Assembly (NCBI GenBank): GCA_028564925.1
Contig: CM053034.1
Span: 158,094,048-158,158,047 of the forward strand
DNA: 64,000 bases
Source of the DNA: Lithobates sylvaticus
Taxonomy: Eukaryota; Chordata; Amphibia; Anura; Ranidae
Reading direction: 5' to 3'
A program made the position numbers and the translations under genes. Position 1 is the stretch's first letter. Every line of letters begins with the position of its first letter. Positions 1-11,529 of the stretch are shown in pieces. The notes beneath the pieces are model-generated. The model worked only from the letters and a program-made list of their open reading frames with translations, had not been told where the DNA came from and did no database searches.

Positions 1-149
<149 letters not shown>

Positions 150-191
150 TAACTTGGCCAAAAAAGCCTATCGAGAATTATAAATCAATGA

Positions 192-353
<162 letters not shown>

Positions 354-522
354 TAATGAGAAATTCTTATTCTGCTGTATTTGTAGTGGGGTTTTTATTG
401 GATAGTACAGTAACTGTAGAGTAGTTAATAGGCAAAACTATACTAAGCATAGGCTAACCGTGCAGCAACTATGACATTTGCAGGAAGGGCTGAATAGGTC
501 TGTTTGTAGATAATATGAATTA

Positions 523-1106
523 CCGTATTTATCGGCGTATAACACGCACCTTAACTTTAAGAGGGAAGTTTCAGGGAAAAAAACTTTACACATGGACCCC
601 TGTACAACACAAACAGCCCCCTGCACATTATAACACCCCCCCCCCCCCGCACTCCGAGCGATGGGACAGCGCTGCGGGCAAACTGTAGAGTTGAACGTCA
701 CACTGTCAGCCCCTTCTCCTGTGTCACTCTCATATCTCCATTAATGCCTCTGAGCCGCTCTCTCTCATGGACCCAGTCATGTGACTGCTCTCCTCTCCTT
801 CATTGACGGTCACAGCCACAGCGAGCAAATTCAGGTTAGCTTGCATTGGGTTATGTTGGGGGACCGCTGTGCCATAGGGGGCTGACGCTGCAGTGGAATT
901 TTCTGATTTTTAATGGCAGCGCTGTTCCACGGCCAGGAGAGGCGGGACGGCCGGCCTGAAACTCTCCCAATAGGGGCCACCCGGGGAGGACCACCCGATC
1001 CCCGCCCCCTGTTGTAAAAATACAGATATCGGCGTATAACACGCAGGCGCGATTTACCCTCTATTTTCAGGGTAAAAATGTGCGTGTTATATGCCGATAA
1101 ATACGG
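523..1106. mobile_element. TIR element with CCGTATTTATCGG ends (copy 1), TA flanks
   Basis: The left end reads CCGTATTTATCGGCGTATAA and the right end is its reverse complement (about 27 bp at 1080-1106), with TA on both outer sides (521-522 and 1107-1108). A third, internal copy of the terminal motif lies near 1023-1045. The roughly 580-bp interior is GC-rich and has no convincing coding frame. A second copy sits at 61352-62231. It is a nonautonomous DNA transposon; the superfamily cannot be fixed from the sequence alone. Confidence 0.75.
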
Positions 1107-1779
1107 TACTAATGGTGGCCATGAACGGTGTGATAAAACTAATCGATTTCTGATCGGACAGAACAATTGAATCAGACTATGATCAAACAAAACAAATCAC
1201 GGACAAACAGATAGTGGTGGTTCCAGTAGACCCGAGTCAATCAGTTGTGGGAGAAAGATCGGTAATTCAGGTTCTATCAATGGCAGTTTTTGCTCCCTTT
1301 TGATACACTTGCATCATTGATCAACCCTGTACAATTGATTTCTTTCCCACCACAGCTGATCAACTTGAGTTGATTGAAACGGTTACTATGTGTTGCTCAT
1401 CTTTTGGCATTTCTTTCTCTCTTAAACCCTGTCCGATGCTATCATTTTGTCAAATCAGACACCCGTGAGTTATATCGCACTGTGTTTGGCCACCATAAGG
1501 CTTTTTTTGCTTTAGCTATTTTTAGAATTGGTCTGCCTTGCCCTAGGGCTAGGCTGATTAATAATCTTCCAAGCCACACATTACAGTTATGTGTGCCATA
1601 GCTTTGGCTGATCAGCACCGCTCTGCATGTCCATGTACACCCACAGCTGCAGCTTGGCCCCACCCCCTCTCTCCTCATTGGCTCACTTCCTGTGATTGAC
1701 AGCAACGGGAGCCAATGACCCCACAGAGGAAGCCGACCCCCCCCCAAAAAAAACATTGCTGCACATTTTGTTTGCCAAA

Positions 1780-2350
1780 GAGCTCTTGTAACTCTACTGG
1801 GAAAATGTTTTGTGGACTAATGAAACAAAAGTTACATTTTTGGGAAGAATACAGAACAATATGGAATATGTATGGCACAAAAAAGGATTTAATTATGGTG
1901 GTGGGAACATCATGATTTGGGCTTGCTTCGCTGCCTTAGGGCCTGGACTACTTGTCATCATCAAGGGGAAAATAAATTCCCAACTTTACCAAAATATCGT
2001 ACAGGATAATGTCAGGGTGGCTGCCCACCAGCTGACACTTAGTAGAAGTTGGATGATGCAGCAGGACAATGCCCCTAAGTAGCGAAGTAAATCCACCACA
2101 GACTGGCTTCAGAAAAAGAAAATGTGCCTTTTTTGGAGTTGCCCAGTCAGAGCCCAGATTTCTGCTGTGGAATGACCTTGAGCGCCATTCACCAGACATC
2201 CTACAAATGTGTTTGCGATGAAGCAGTTTTTGTAAAGTAGAAAGGTCAAAATGTCTTCATGAACGTTGTGCAGGTCTGATCCAGTGCTACCAAAAAACGC
2301 CTGCTTGAAGTCATTGCTCAAGGAGGTCGACCAGCTAGTAAAGTGGTTCT
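1780..2350 (+). pseudogene. Tc1-like transposase relic
   Basis: The translation around 1810-2082 gives WTNETKVTFLGR, then GGGNIMIWACFAALGPG and SRSWMMQQDNAPK. This is the order of the Tc1 family DDE core: the SDETK region, the GGGS.M.WGCF motif and the QQDN-PKH motif. Downstream pieces (to about 2345) resemble the Tc1 C-terminus, ending near a motif like AQGGRP. The frame is broken and the N-terminal HTH domain and terminal repeats are missing, so this is an old, dead fragment inside the DDB1 intron. Confidence 0.8.
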
Positions 2351-2439
2351 AAAGCCTAAACATGTTTTACCTTAATGTAATGTACCTTATATTAAATTGG
2401 TGGTTAACCAACTGCAACCAATTTGTATTATCCTCTCTG

Positions 2440-2705
2440 TACCATAACAAGTGTGCCTGTGTTATGAACAAAAACCGTGAGATCTGTACCTATATGAGCT
2501 CCGCTCCCGACGCTCTGCGGATTCCTCGTCTTTCTTTACTCTCTGGCTCACAGCGCCAGTGTGCGGTGCCGAGCACTCCCGCTCTGACGTCGGGGAAGAG
2601 AGTAGAGAGCGAGCCAACAGTCAGCTGGGAGCGGAGCTTATATGGGTACAGATCAAAAGATTTTTTACATAACACAGGCACAGGGACACTTGTTATTATG
2701 GTACA
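2440..2705. mobile_element. Foldback (palindromic) MITE
   Basis: Two arms are reverse complements: the left arm starts GTACCATAACAAGTG and includes GCCTGTGTTATG; the right arm holds CATAACACAGGC and ends in CTTGTTATTATGGTAC. Inner arms continue the symmetry (ATCTGTACCTATATGAGCTC near 2481 against GAGCTTATATGGGTACAGAT near 2635). The loop is GC-rich. There is no coding content. The symmetry over roughly 260 bp fits a foldback-type nonautonomous DNA element. Confidence 0.7.
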
Positions 2706-2924
2706 AAGTGATATGACTATTTAGTTGCAGTTATGAGGGCAGCAGGAGCGGCACTTGTACTAGCTGACATGGGGGAGGAGGACAGAGGAGACACAGGAGA
2801 CAGGTAGCAGAGCTGCGGAGGACAGAAACACGTAAACTGACCACGGTGTCAGGGCTCAGCAGTCATGTGCTGTATAACATGCTTTAAGGGAACAGGATCT
2901 GTTTGTTTTTTTTTGTTTTTTGGG

Positions 2925-3580
2925 GGGGTTAACAATTGCTTTTAAGGTAAAAAATGTTTTGGCATCGGTGATCCCACCTGACTCCCTCTTTTACTTACCT
3001 GAGCCCTCGTTCGATTCAGTGCTGTGCAAATCTGCAGATCTTCTCTCCCCTCACCTACTGGTCTCACTGGCTTTGCTGTGGCAGCGGAAGCCATTGACTC
3101 CTGCTGTCAATCAAAGCCAGTGACAAAAGGAAGCGAGGGGCAGGGCCGAGTCCCGTTGCCTGTGTTTATGGACACATACAGCGAGACTCGTGGGCGAGCC
3201 CGCGCGAGTGCCCACATACGGGTTACTATGGGGCATTGGGTGAGGGGGGGAGCCAAGTAAGTATGAATCCTTTTATTTTATTTAAGGGGTTTAAAACCCT
3301 CGTGTTTTTTCAACTTAATGCATCCTATAGGGGCGGGGCCGAGTCCGGCATTCGTGTCTGTGGACGCAAATGCTGGACTCGGGAGCACGCCCGCACGGTA
3401 ACCCCCCAGAGAGCGCGGGTTATCTGATGGGAGGAGGAGCCGCGAGAGCCTCTGAGGGACTCCAGAAGAGGATGATCGGGGGTCACTCTGCAAAAGGAGC
3501 TGCACAGTGGAGGTAAGTTTGACATGTTTGTAATTTAAAAAAAAAAAACACAGGTTTACAATCATTTAAGCCTTTACAAA
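2925..3580. mobile_element. Fragment of the TTAA-type dispersed family (AAGG-TTGTAAAGG ends)
   Basis: This stretch has the same internal order as the complete copy at 35579-36079: TTTTACTTACCTGA, a GC-rich block around TGTCAATCAAAGCCAGTGAC, then GTGGAGGTAAG, ACATGTTTGTAATTT, an A-run and GCCTTTACAA. The ends are eroded. No gene is seen in it. Confidence 0.55.
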
Positions 3581-4806
3581 CATTAAGGGTTTACTTTTTC
3601 CTCCAGCATTGTGAATGTTCAATAATAATGTTTTGCATGTTATCTGCCTAAGCACATTGTGTTTGTCTATTGTGAATTAGATGAGGATCACAATATAAAT
3701 ATATAAAAATGTATAAATATATATTTATTATATTCCAGTGGCCCTGCCCGGTTTGGCCAGAGGAACAGGAAATTATTTGATTGCTTCCACTCACTATTCT
3801 AAAATGATTAACAATTCACTTGTTTTTGGGGATTTGCGTTGGATGCAGTGATGTGCAAATAATATGTGTTAAAGGCATACTGTACATAAAGGTGTCCTGT
3901 AGTGACTCTTAGGGGTCAGCCGGAAACTTCTGCACGCATCGAGGGACGTCCTTTTAAACACACCCAGAAGTGCAGATAGCAGCAGTACCCAGATCTCTTT
4001 AAGAGAATGAACGTTTAATGTTGAACGTTTCAACCACAGGATAGGCATTTCTATTTATTTTTTTATTTTTCCCCTATCGTCTTTCAGGACAGCCACCTGA
4101 GAGACCTTGGCTCCTCCCCTCTGTAGGAAACACCTGCGCCAGCTTGCTATAAATTTCCTCCTCCCCTGCTGCTCCTCAGTTATTTGTGTTTCCTCCAGGA
4201 GGGGAGACACCTTTTTGGAACCAGCCAGAAAGAGTCAGGATTACCAGGGGGTATGGGCTCAGGCAAAAGATACATGTCCACAAACGAAGCAGCAGCGGCT
4301 CCTTCTGGACAAACAGACCAGGTAACTAACCTGGGGAGACTGCCGCCCCTGCATCCCTGAGTGCAAGCGGAGGTCAGGGGGGTTTCCTTCTCAGCTCCGA
4401 GTGCGGAGCACAGGTACAGGTCCTGCCGTTCCATACCTCCAGCGGCGTGTGGCGCTCTCAGCACGGAACACGCTGGGTATAGGAGACCGGCGTTGTCAGT
4501 GACGGGCGACGTCACATCCGACAAAAGGGGCGTGTACTTCCGGGTTCGCGGTTTCCGGTTCCGGCCGCGAATCATGAAAAGGAGGCCAGGCATGGGCTAG
4601 GAGAGGAGCTACACATGCTGTAGTGTCAGCTAAAGCTCCGGTGGTGACACAAGCATGTCGGACGCAGAAGGTAGAGACCAGACTGCTACGACAGAGACCA
4701 GCTCCAGCCATGTAAAGGTAAGGGGAACCTGGGGAGGACCTCCCCTGGCCTATATCAACCACCCATCCCCCTCCCCCTCAAGGGTTCAGCAAGGCGGGGG
4801 GGGGGG

Positions 4807-6303
4807 GTGGGTAGGTCCCTCCTGTGTCAGAGGGTTATTTTTCATTGGGCCCCTAGTGTGGTAAGCCCATATGAAAGACGCTGTGCACCTGCATGCTGCA
4901 GGAAGCTTATGTCAGTATTAATATGTGTGGGGTTTCTCTTTATGTCTTTTCAGAAACCTGACAAGTCCAAGCCCTCTTATAACTCAAAAAGGAGGTGCCC
5001 TTCTTGTAAAAACACACTAAAAGATTCCTGGGGGAAAGCATTATGTAAGGAATGTATTCACAAGTTGGTGCAAGAACATTCCACAGAGCAGGGCAGTGAT
5101 TTAGCGGCATCTGTCAAGGAGCTATCAAGTACCTTTGTAGCTTTTAAAACCCTTTTTGAAGGGTTCCAGATCCCTCAACTGCAAACTGCCCCCCCACCAG
5201 TACTACCGGTACTAGGAAAAGCACAGGCACTACCCTCCACTAGTGCCGGTCCTTCAGTTACTCCTAGAGAGGAGGCAGAGGACGAGCCTGACAGCACAGC
5301 GTCCGGCTCCCAAGAATCTGAGGGTGAAACACTGGAAGGGGATTCCAGAAAACCCTCCAGATACAAACTCTCATTAGAAGAGGTAGACCAGCTGTTGGGA
5401 GCCATTCATACCACGCTGGGTATACAGACGGAAAAGAAACCTTTATCCCTGCATGATCAGATGTATGAGGGTTTAGGAGAACAAGAAAAGAAAAATTTTC
5501 CTGTTCATGACGTCTTAGTAGAGGCAATTAAGAAAGAATGGCAGGAACCTGAAAGGAAACCATTCTTCTCTAAAGCCTTAAAGAGACGGTTCCCATTTTC
5601 AGATGATGAGTCATCAGTATGGAACAAAATCCCAAAACTAGACGCTGCCTTCTCACAAGTCTCCAGGCACACCGATCTAGCTTTTGAGGATATGGGGGTC
5701 CTTTCTGAAGCAATGGACAAAAGAATGGATACCCTATTAAAGAGGTCATGGGACTCCACAGTGGGAAGCCTAAAGCCAGCCATGGCGGTCACGGTGGTAG
5801 CCAGAAATGTAGAGTTTTGGCTGAACCGTATACAGGCACATATTGAGGAAGGTACTGCGAAGGAGCAGATTTTGTCCTCCTTTCCCACTCTTCTCAAAGG
5901 CATTGCATACATAGCAGATGCATCAGCAGAGCTGGTACGCATGGCAGCCAGATCCTCGGCTCTAGCCAATTCTACCAGAAGGGCCCTATGGCTAAAGACT
6001 TGGCAAGGGGATGCTGCATCCAAAGCCAAGTTATGCGGGATCCCGTTTACGGGAGACCTGTTATTTGGGCCAGGCTTAGAGAAAGTGTTAGACCGTACAG
6101 CGGACAAAAAGAAGGCTTTTCCGCTGAAACGGAAAGCACCCTGGGCCCAGCCTCCACAAAATAGAAAGAGGCAAAAGAGGGACACCAAGTCCCGGTTTTC
6201 AGTACCCAAGGCAACTAATCAAAAGAAACCTTGGGGTCAGCGAGGGAATAGCAAAGGAGGAGCAATATTTCGCCCTCCTGAGCAGACCCGCAATAAGGAC
6301 TGA
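4807..6303 (+). CDS. DIRS element: gag-like protein frame
   Basis: An open frame of 498 codons precedes the RT frame. The recognisable part begins near 4953 with a lysine-rich stretch holding a CPSCKNTLKDSWGKALCKEC Cys cluster, which resembles a small zinc-binding module. An acidic, Ser-rich linker, a helical central region and a basic C-terminal tail (KRKAPWAQPPQNRKRQKRD) follow. Position and composition fit the gag-like first ORF of vertebrate DIRS elements. The exact start codon is uncertain. Confidence 0.75.
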   Translation: MGRSLLCQRVIFHWAPSVVSPYERRCAPACCRKLMSVLICVGFLFMSFQKPDKSKPSYNSKRRCPSCKNTLKDSWGKALCKECIHKLVQEHSTEQGSDLAASVKELSSTFVAFKTLFEGFQIPQLQTAPPPVLPVLGKAQALPSTSAGPSVTPREEAEDEPDSTASGSQESEGETLEGDSRKPSRYKLSLEEVDQLLGAIHTTLGIQTEKKPLSLHDQMYEGLGEQEKKNFPVHDVLVEAIKKEWQEPERKPFFSKALKRRFPFSDDESSVWNKIPKLDAAFSQVSRHTDLAFEDMGVLSEAMDKRMDTLLKRSWDSTVGSLKPAMAVTVVARNVEFWLNRIQAHIEEGTAKEQILSSFPTLLKGIAYIADASAELVRMAARSSALANSTRRALWLKTWQGDAASKAKLCGIPFTGDLLFGPGLEKVLDRTADKKKAFPLKRKAPWAQPPQNRKRQKRDTKSRFSVPKATNQKKPWGQRGNSKGGAIFRPPEQTRNKD

Positions 6304-6313
6304 AGTCCTCTCA

Positions 6314-8197
6314 GTGGGAGGAAGACTGGGGGCCTTCATCTCACAATGGGAAAAAATATCCTCCAGTCAATACATCTTAAGGACGATAAGAGACGGGTAT
6401 TCCCTAGAATTCTCAAAATTCCCCCCAAGCAGACTGTACATCACCAAGCTGCCAAACAACAAGGAAAAAGCCAGAGGGTTAATGAAATCCATAGAGGACC
6501 TCAAGAAACAGGGTGTAATCATCAGGGTACCAGGGGCAGAAAGAGGTCAGGGCTTCTACTCCCATATATTTGGAGTACAGAAACCCTCAGGAAAGGTCAG
6601 GCCGATCCTCAACCTCAAACCACTAAATCTATCCATAACCTACAAAAGGTTCAGGATGGACTCCATATATTCAGTGAAGGCCCTGTTGCCTCCAAACTGT
6701 TATATGGCGTCGCTGGATTTAAAGGATGCATACCTGCACATACCCATACACCCAAATCACCAGAAGTTTCTAAGGCTAGCAATAGAAACAGGAAAAGAAA
6801 CTGTACATCTTCAGTTTCAGGCTCTGCCCTTTGGCCTATCATCTTCGCCAAGAATCTTTACCAAGGTTCTGGCAGAAGCTTTGGCACCACTACGACTAAA
6901 AGGCATATCCATTATTGCCTATTTAGACGACCTTCTTCTTTTTGCAAGGACACCCGAAAGGTTGTTAGAAAACCTCGAGTACACTCGGGTATTCCTAGAG
7001 AGTCTAGGTTGGTTGGTGAATGTAGAAAAATCAAGTCTACAACCCACGCAACAGTTAAAATACCTGGGTTATGTAATAGACTCGGTTCAGCAAAGAGTTT
7101 TTCTACCCGAGGAAAAGATAACAAAGATTCAAAGAGAAATAAAGGCAATACAGACCAGTATACCCTGTTCTATAAGAAAAATAATGTCAACACTAGGGTT
7201 GCTAACATCTGCAATCCCAGCAGTTCAGTGGGCAAACCTGCATTTCCGACCACTGCAAATGTTCCTATTAAAGATATGGGATCACAGGCAGGAGTCTCTG
7301 GGTTTGCAGGTATCAATACCAGCAAAGGTAAAAAAGTCCTTATGGTGGTGGAGAAAGACAGAAAATTTAGACATAGGACGGCTATGGATCCTACCTATCT
7401 CCCGAATCCTAACCACAGACGCAAGCGGTGTAGGGTGGGGAGCACACCTGGACTCCCAGTTAGCACAAGGTGCTTGGGGGAGGGAAGAACGGACAAGATC
7501 GTCCAACTGGAAAGAACTGAAAGCGGTATGGTTCGCACTCCAGTCCTTCCAGAAGGAATTAAAAGGACATCATGTACAGATCAGATCAGACAACTCGTCA
7601 GTAATAGCTTACATAAGCAAGCAAGGGGGAACCAGAAGCGGAGTTCTGTGGGCCCTAGCAGAAGAGATCCTGAGATGGGGAGAGAAAAACATACTCTCCT
7701 TTTCAGCAGTACACCTAAAAGGAGACTTAAACAGAGTGGCAGACTTTCTCAGCAGGAAGAAAGTAAGAGAAGGAGAATGGGTGCTAAAACAAGAGGTATT
7801 CAACCAGATTACCAAAAAATGGGGAATACCTCAGGTGGACTTATTTGCTTCCAGAGAAAGCAGGAAAGTCCAAGCCTTCTTCTCCCTAAAAAGGGAGGAG
7901 GGAGCACTCGGGGTAGACGCATTGGCGCAGAAGTGGGCGTTCAGCAGATGTTATGCTTTTCCCCCACCAGTACTACTACCCGCAGTAATAAGGAAATTTC
8001 GTACAGAAGACACGTCATTAATCCTTATAGCACCTCACTGGCCCAGGAGACCGTGGTTCTCTATGCTCAAAGAACTAGCCATAGAGCCTCCTTGGTTTCT
8101 ACCAATCCAAGAGGATCTGCTAGCCCAGGGCCCAGTGCACTGTCCACAGGTGGGAAAGTGGAAACTAGCCGCCTGGTATCTGAGGAGCAGCTATTAA
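6314..8197 (+). CDS. DIRS element: reverse transcriptase and RNase H frame
   Basis: The 627-codon frame carries RT motifs in order: FGVQKPSGKVRPILNLKPLN, SLDLKDAYLHIPIH, LPFGLSSSPRIFTK and the catalytic AYLDDLLLFA. RNase H follows (LTTDASGVGWGAHL, WKELKAVWFALQ, IRSDNSSVIAYISKQGG). The C-terminal part (QVDLFASRESRKVQAFFS, then LIAPHWPRRPWF) is the conserved region that follows RNase H in DIRS-type elements. It begins 11 bases after the gag-like frame ends. Confidence 0.93.
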   Translation: MGGRLGAFISQWEKISSSQYILRTIRDGYSLEFSKFPPSRLYITKLPNNKEKARGLMKSIEDLKKQGVIIRVPGAERGQGFYSHIFGVQKPSGKVRPILNLKPLNLSITYKRFRMDSIYSVKALLPPNCYMASLDLKDAYLHIPIHPNHQKFLRLAIETGKETVHLQFQALPFGLSSSPRIFTKVLAEALAPLRLKGISIIAYLDDLLLFARTPERLLENLEYTRVFLESLGWLVNVEKSSLQPTQQLKYLGYVIDSVQQRVFLPEEKITKIQREIKAIQTSIPCSIRKIMSTLGLLTSAIPAVQWANLHFRPLQMFLLKIWDHRQESLGLQVSIPAKVKKSLWWWRKTENLDIGRLWILPISRILTTDASGVGWGAHLDSQLAQGAWGREERTRSSNWKELKAVWFALQSFQKELKGHHVQIRSDNSSVIAYISKQGGTRSGVLWALAEEILRWGEKNILSFSAVHLKGDLNRVADFLSRKKVREGEWVLKQEVFNQITKKWGIPQVDLFASRESRKVQAFFSLKREEGALGVDALAQKWAFSRCYAFPPPVLLPAVIRKFRTEDTSLILIAPHWPRRPWFSMLKELAIEPPWFLPIQEDLLAQGPVHCPQVGKWKLAAWYLRSSY

Positions 8198-9207
8198 GAG
8201 CTAAAGGGTTCTCAAACCGTCTGATAGACACACTGCTGAAAAGCAGAAAGGTTGAGACACGTAACATCTACCAGAAGGTATGGAAATGTTTTAATCGTTG
8301 GTGTACAGAGAACAACTTTAAAACACAAAGCTCAGTAGCAGTCCTAGAGTTTCTACAGGGTGGTGTAGACAAAGGACTAAGCCTCAGCACGTTAAAGAGT
8401 CAAGTGTCAGCACTGTCAGTTTACCAGGAGAGGAGTTTAGCCTCAAACCCCTGGATAATCAGACTCTTTAGATCCGTGAGCAGACAAAGGCCGCCACAAA
8501 ACACAGCCTTTCCCAAGTGGGACCTGTCATTGGTGTTACAAACTCTGACAGCAGATCCCTTTGAACCATTAAAGGATTGCAGCCTGAAGATGCTGACACT
8601 TAAAGCAATCTTCTTGGTAGCAATTACTACAGCAAAAAGGGTCTGTGAGATGGAAGCCCTATCTATCAGACCCCCATTTTGCCAGATCTTTCCGGATCGT
8701 ATAGTCTTCAAAATGGATCCGGGGTTTCTACCTAAAGTGGCCTCAAAATTTCACAGAGGTCAAGAAATTGTATTACCATCATTCTGTCCGAATCCTTCTC
8801 AGGAGAAGGAAGTGAAATTTTATAGTTTAGATGTCAGGAGATGCATCCTGCATTATTTAGAGGCAACAAAGTCAATCAGAAAGACGGAGTCTTTATTTAT
8901 TTTATACACTGGAGCCAGGCAAGGGCACAAGGCTTCAAGAAGTACAATAGCCAGATGGTTAAGGGAAGCCATAGAGCAGGCTTACAAAATAGGGGGTATG
9001 CAGATCCCAGAAGGAATCAGGGCACACTCCACAAGGGCAATGGCAGCGTCACAGGCAGAGAGAGCTGGAGCGACGCCGGAACAGATTTGTAAAGCGGCAA
9101 CATGGTCCAGCTTTGCCACTTTTGTAAGACACTATAGAGTGGACTTATGGTCAGCTAAAGATCAGACCTTTGGACGTAAGGTCTTACAAGCTGTGGTCCC
9201 GCCCTAG
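8140..9207 (+). CDS. DIRS element: tyrosine recombinase frame
   Basis: The frame overlaps the RT frame end and is open to 9207; its meaningful part begins around 8140-8170. The N-terminal core-binding-like part includes NIYQKVWKCFNRWC and LSLSTLKSQVSALSVY. The catalytic part shows the first Arg context (VAITTAKRVCEMEAL), the H-x-x-R motif in RAHSTRAMAASQAERAG and a downstream Tyr in FVRHYRVD. This R-HxxR-Y set defines the integrase class of DIRS elements, in place of a DDE integrase. Confidence 0.9.
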   Translation: MSTGGKVETSRLVSEEQLLRAKGFSNRLIDTLLKSRKVETRNIYQKVWKCFNRWCTENNFKTQSSVAVLEFLQGGVDKGLSLSTLKSQVSALSVYQERSLASNPWIIRLFRSVSRQRPPQNTAFPKWDLSLVLQTLTADPFEPLKDCSLKMLTLKAIFLVAITTAKRVCEMEALSIRPPFCQIFPDRIVFKMDPGFLPKVASKFHRGQEIVLPSFCPNPSQEKEVKFYSLDVRRCILHYLEATKSIRKTESLFILYTGARQGHKASRSTIARWLREAIEQAYKIGGMQIPEGIRAHSTRAMAASQAERAGATPEQICKAATWSSFATFVRHYRVDLWSAKDQTFGRKVLQAVVPP

Positions 9208-9225
9208 GGGTAAGTGCTCGGTTAT

Positions 9226-9320
9226 CCTCTCAGGTGGCTGTCCTGAAAGACGATAGGGGAAAAACGAAGTTACTTACGGTAACGTTCTTTCCGGGAGTCT
9301 TTCAGGACAGCCGGGTACCC
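9226..9320. repeat. DIRS internal complementary region
   Basis: GTGGCTGTCCTGAAAGACGA near 9233 is the reverse complement of the element's left tip (4071-4102). The adjoining CGAAGTTACTTACGGTAACG (from 9266) and on to GGACAGCC is the reverse complement of the right tip (about 9522-9570). The two are joined by a short A-rich linker. This head-to-head junction is the family's hallmark. Confidence 0.9.
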
Positions 9321-9704
9321 ACCCAAATGTATATCAAGTATGAGGTTTCCTTACAGGAAATGTGATATAAATTATTATATGTGTATCATATGTTTCTTGT
9401 GTCTCCCCAGCAAACTGGAGGTGCTCTTCAAAGAACTGAGGAGCAGCAGGGGAGGAGGAAATTTATAGCAAGCTGGCGCAGGTGTTTCCTACAGAGGGGA
9501 GGAGCCAAGGTCTCTCAGGTGGCTGTCCTGAAAGACTCCCGGAAAGAACGTTACCGTAAGTAACTTCGTTTTTTTTACATGGATTTGGTAGTTTAACTTT
9601 CTTCACATGGCAAAGGGGCTGTTTTATTAGTCAAACGTCCTTGAAGATTGTAACAGGTAACCTTTGCTGCAAAATCTTGAATGCAGTACAGAATATGAGG
9701 GTGA

Positions 9705-10140
<436 letters not shown>

Positions 10141-11082
10141 ATATCCTTTGTAGAAAACAATCCATATTATCATGCACTTAAAAAACAAAGCCAGTTTTTT
10201 TTTTTTTTTATCTTTTTCTTTGAAGAGAATGCTGACAAGAGGTGCTATTTCTTTAAAATTGCGTATTTGTGTGTTTTTTTTTTTTTTTGTTTGTTTTGTT
10301 TTTAAGGTCGTTAATTTAGTCCTGGGCCTTTGGTAAGCTTGTGACTATTGTGTTTGGGATAGTGTTGTCAAAGCTTTGACACACTTTAAATCAAATAAAA
10401 AAAAAAAAGAGAGAGATGGTATAATGCATACTCCAGCTTTTTCTTTGGAATAGGATTGCAGATTTAATGGTTATACTGGAGTTAAATTATTACATCTTGT
10501 GCTGAGCTGTCTAAAGCAGACTTCTAAAGTGTTGTAAAGAGCTGCATAAACTGTTGGCCCTATATATATCGTGTATAATAAACCCACAATAGTATAATCA
10601 GTATATATATGCAGTAAAGCATGCTTGTTATACTCACTGTGGAACCAAAAGGGCTAATCCTCTTCATTGTGTAAAAAGGTTGTTTGATCCTGTCTGCTCT
10701 GATCCTTCCCTTCATCCACTGTTCCCAATCCATTTCCTGTATTTTTCAGCTCCTTCCATAACGCTCAAGTCACGTGACATGTAAAATTCCATTTTAGTCA
10801 GTGAAAGCTATCTTAATTGGCACTACTGAAGTCGTTACGACTTTAGAAAAGGTTTCTGTACTACAAGGCGACTTGTGCCCATAGACTTTAATGAAAGTTG
10901 CCTCCAAGTCGGATCCTCATCTTAATTGATGTGATTTGAATCCAACATTACAGGAAGATTACCCAGGCATTCCCTAATGTTGCTTCAAAGTCACTTCCAA
11001 ATCACCTGGCTAAGTCGCACAGTAAGACGTGCAACTTTCAGGTCGCGGCAGTATGAACCGAGCCTTAAAGTCAGATATGGGG

Positions 11083-11290
11083 TAATAGAAGGCCACAATG
11101 CTTTTTGTTTGTGTGTTTTGGGTCATTATCTTGTTGAAAGACCTATGACCTACAACTGAGGAGGTCTTATATCCTTTACCATTGACATGCCGGTCTACAA
11201 TTTTCTCTCTGATCTCCTCAGACAAGTCTCTCTTTTGCCTTGTCTGGTCCATGTTAAGTGTAGTGCACATAATGCCAAATCGCAGAGTTG
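11083..11290 (-). pseudogene. Tc1-like transposase N-terminal fragment
   Basis: On the minus strand the translation reads KRDLSEEIREKIVDRHVNGK then GYKTSS, which matches the start of Tc1-family transposases (the LS...R..IV..H..GKGYK HTH region). The rest of the element is gone. The fragment lies in the AT-AC intron, antisense to DDB1. Confidence 0.7.
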
Positions 11291-11529
11291 ACTACCTTTC
11301 TCCATTTAAATAGGCTGACCCAGGGCTCGACAAATCCCGGTCGCACTTGCGACTAGAATTGGGGTTCTGGGGCGACACAGCTGCAGTATCCTGTCTCCCT
11401 GTGGACCCCGACCCCCCCCGCGCCGTGCGATCGCATCGGGCCGCGCCGGCCAGTAATTTAGGCTGCGCCTTTGCAGCCTTCTGAAGTCCTTCTGTAATAT
11501 GGCGCCATCTTGTGGTGGCCATTGGTATT

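Larger units (their letters stand above)
4067..9573 (+). mobile_element. DIRS-like tyrosine-recombinase retrotransposon, looks whole
   Basis: This is a DIRS1-superfamily fossil of about 5.5 kb in the DDB1 intron, in the sense orientation. Inverted terminal repeats pair 4080-4178 with about 9433-9530. An internal complementary region at about 9226-9320 carries, back to back, the complements of the outer left and outer right ends, the arrangement DIRS elements use to rebuild a circle. Parts in order are a gag-like frame, RT with RNase H and the domain typical of DIRS ORFs, and a tyrosine recombinase that overlaps the RT frame end. Long open frames remain, so the copy looks whole and recent. DIRS elements insert without a target duplication, and none is obvious here. 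Confidence 0.93.

Noticed and set aside
5505-6209. Minus-strand frame of 234 codons
   Set aside because: It lies antisense to the gag-like frame of the DIRS element and has no family resemblance.
6346-8139. Open upstream half of the recombinase frame
   Set aside because: It overlaps the RT frame in another phase and reads as low-similarity sequence; recombinase features begin only around 8140.
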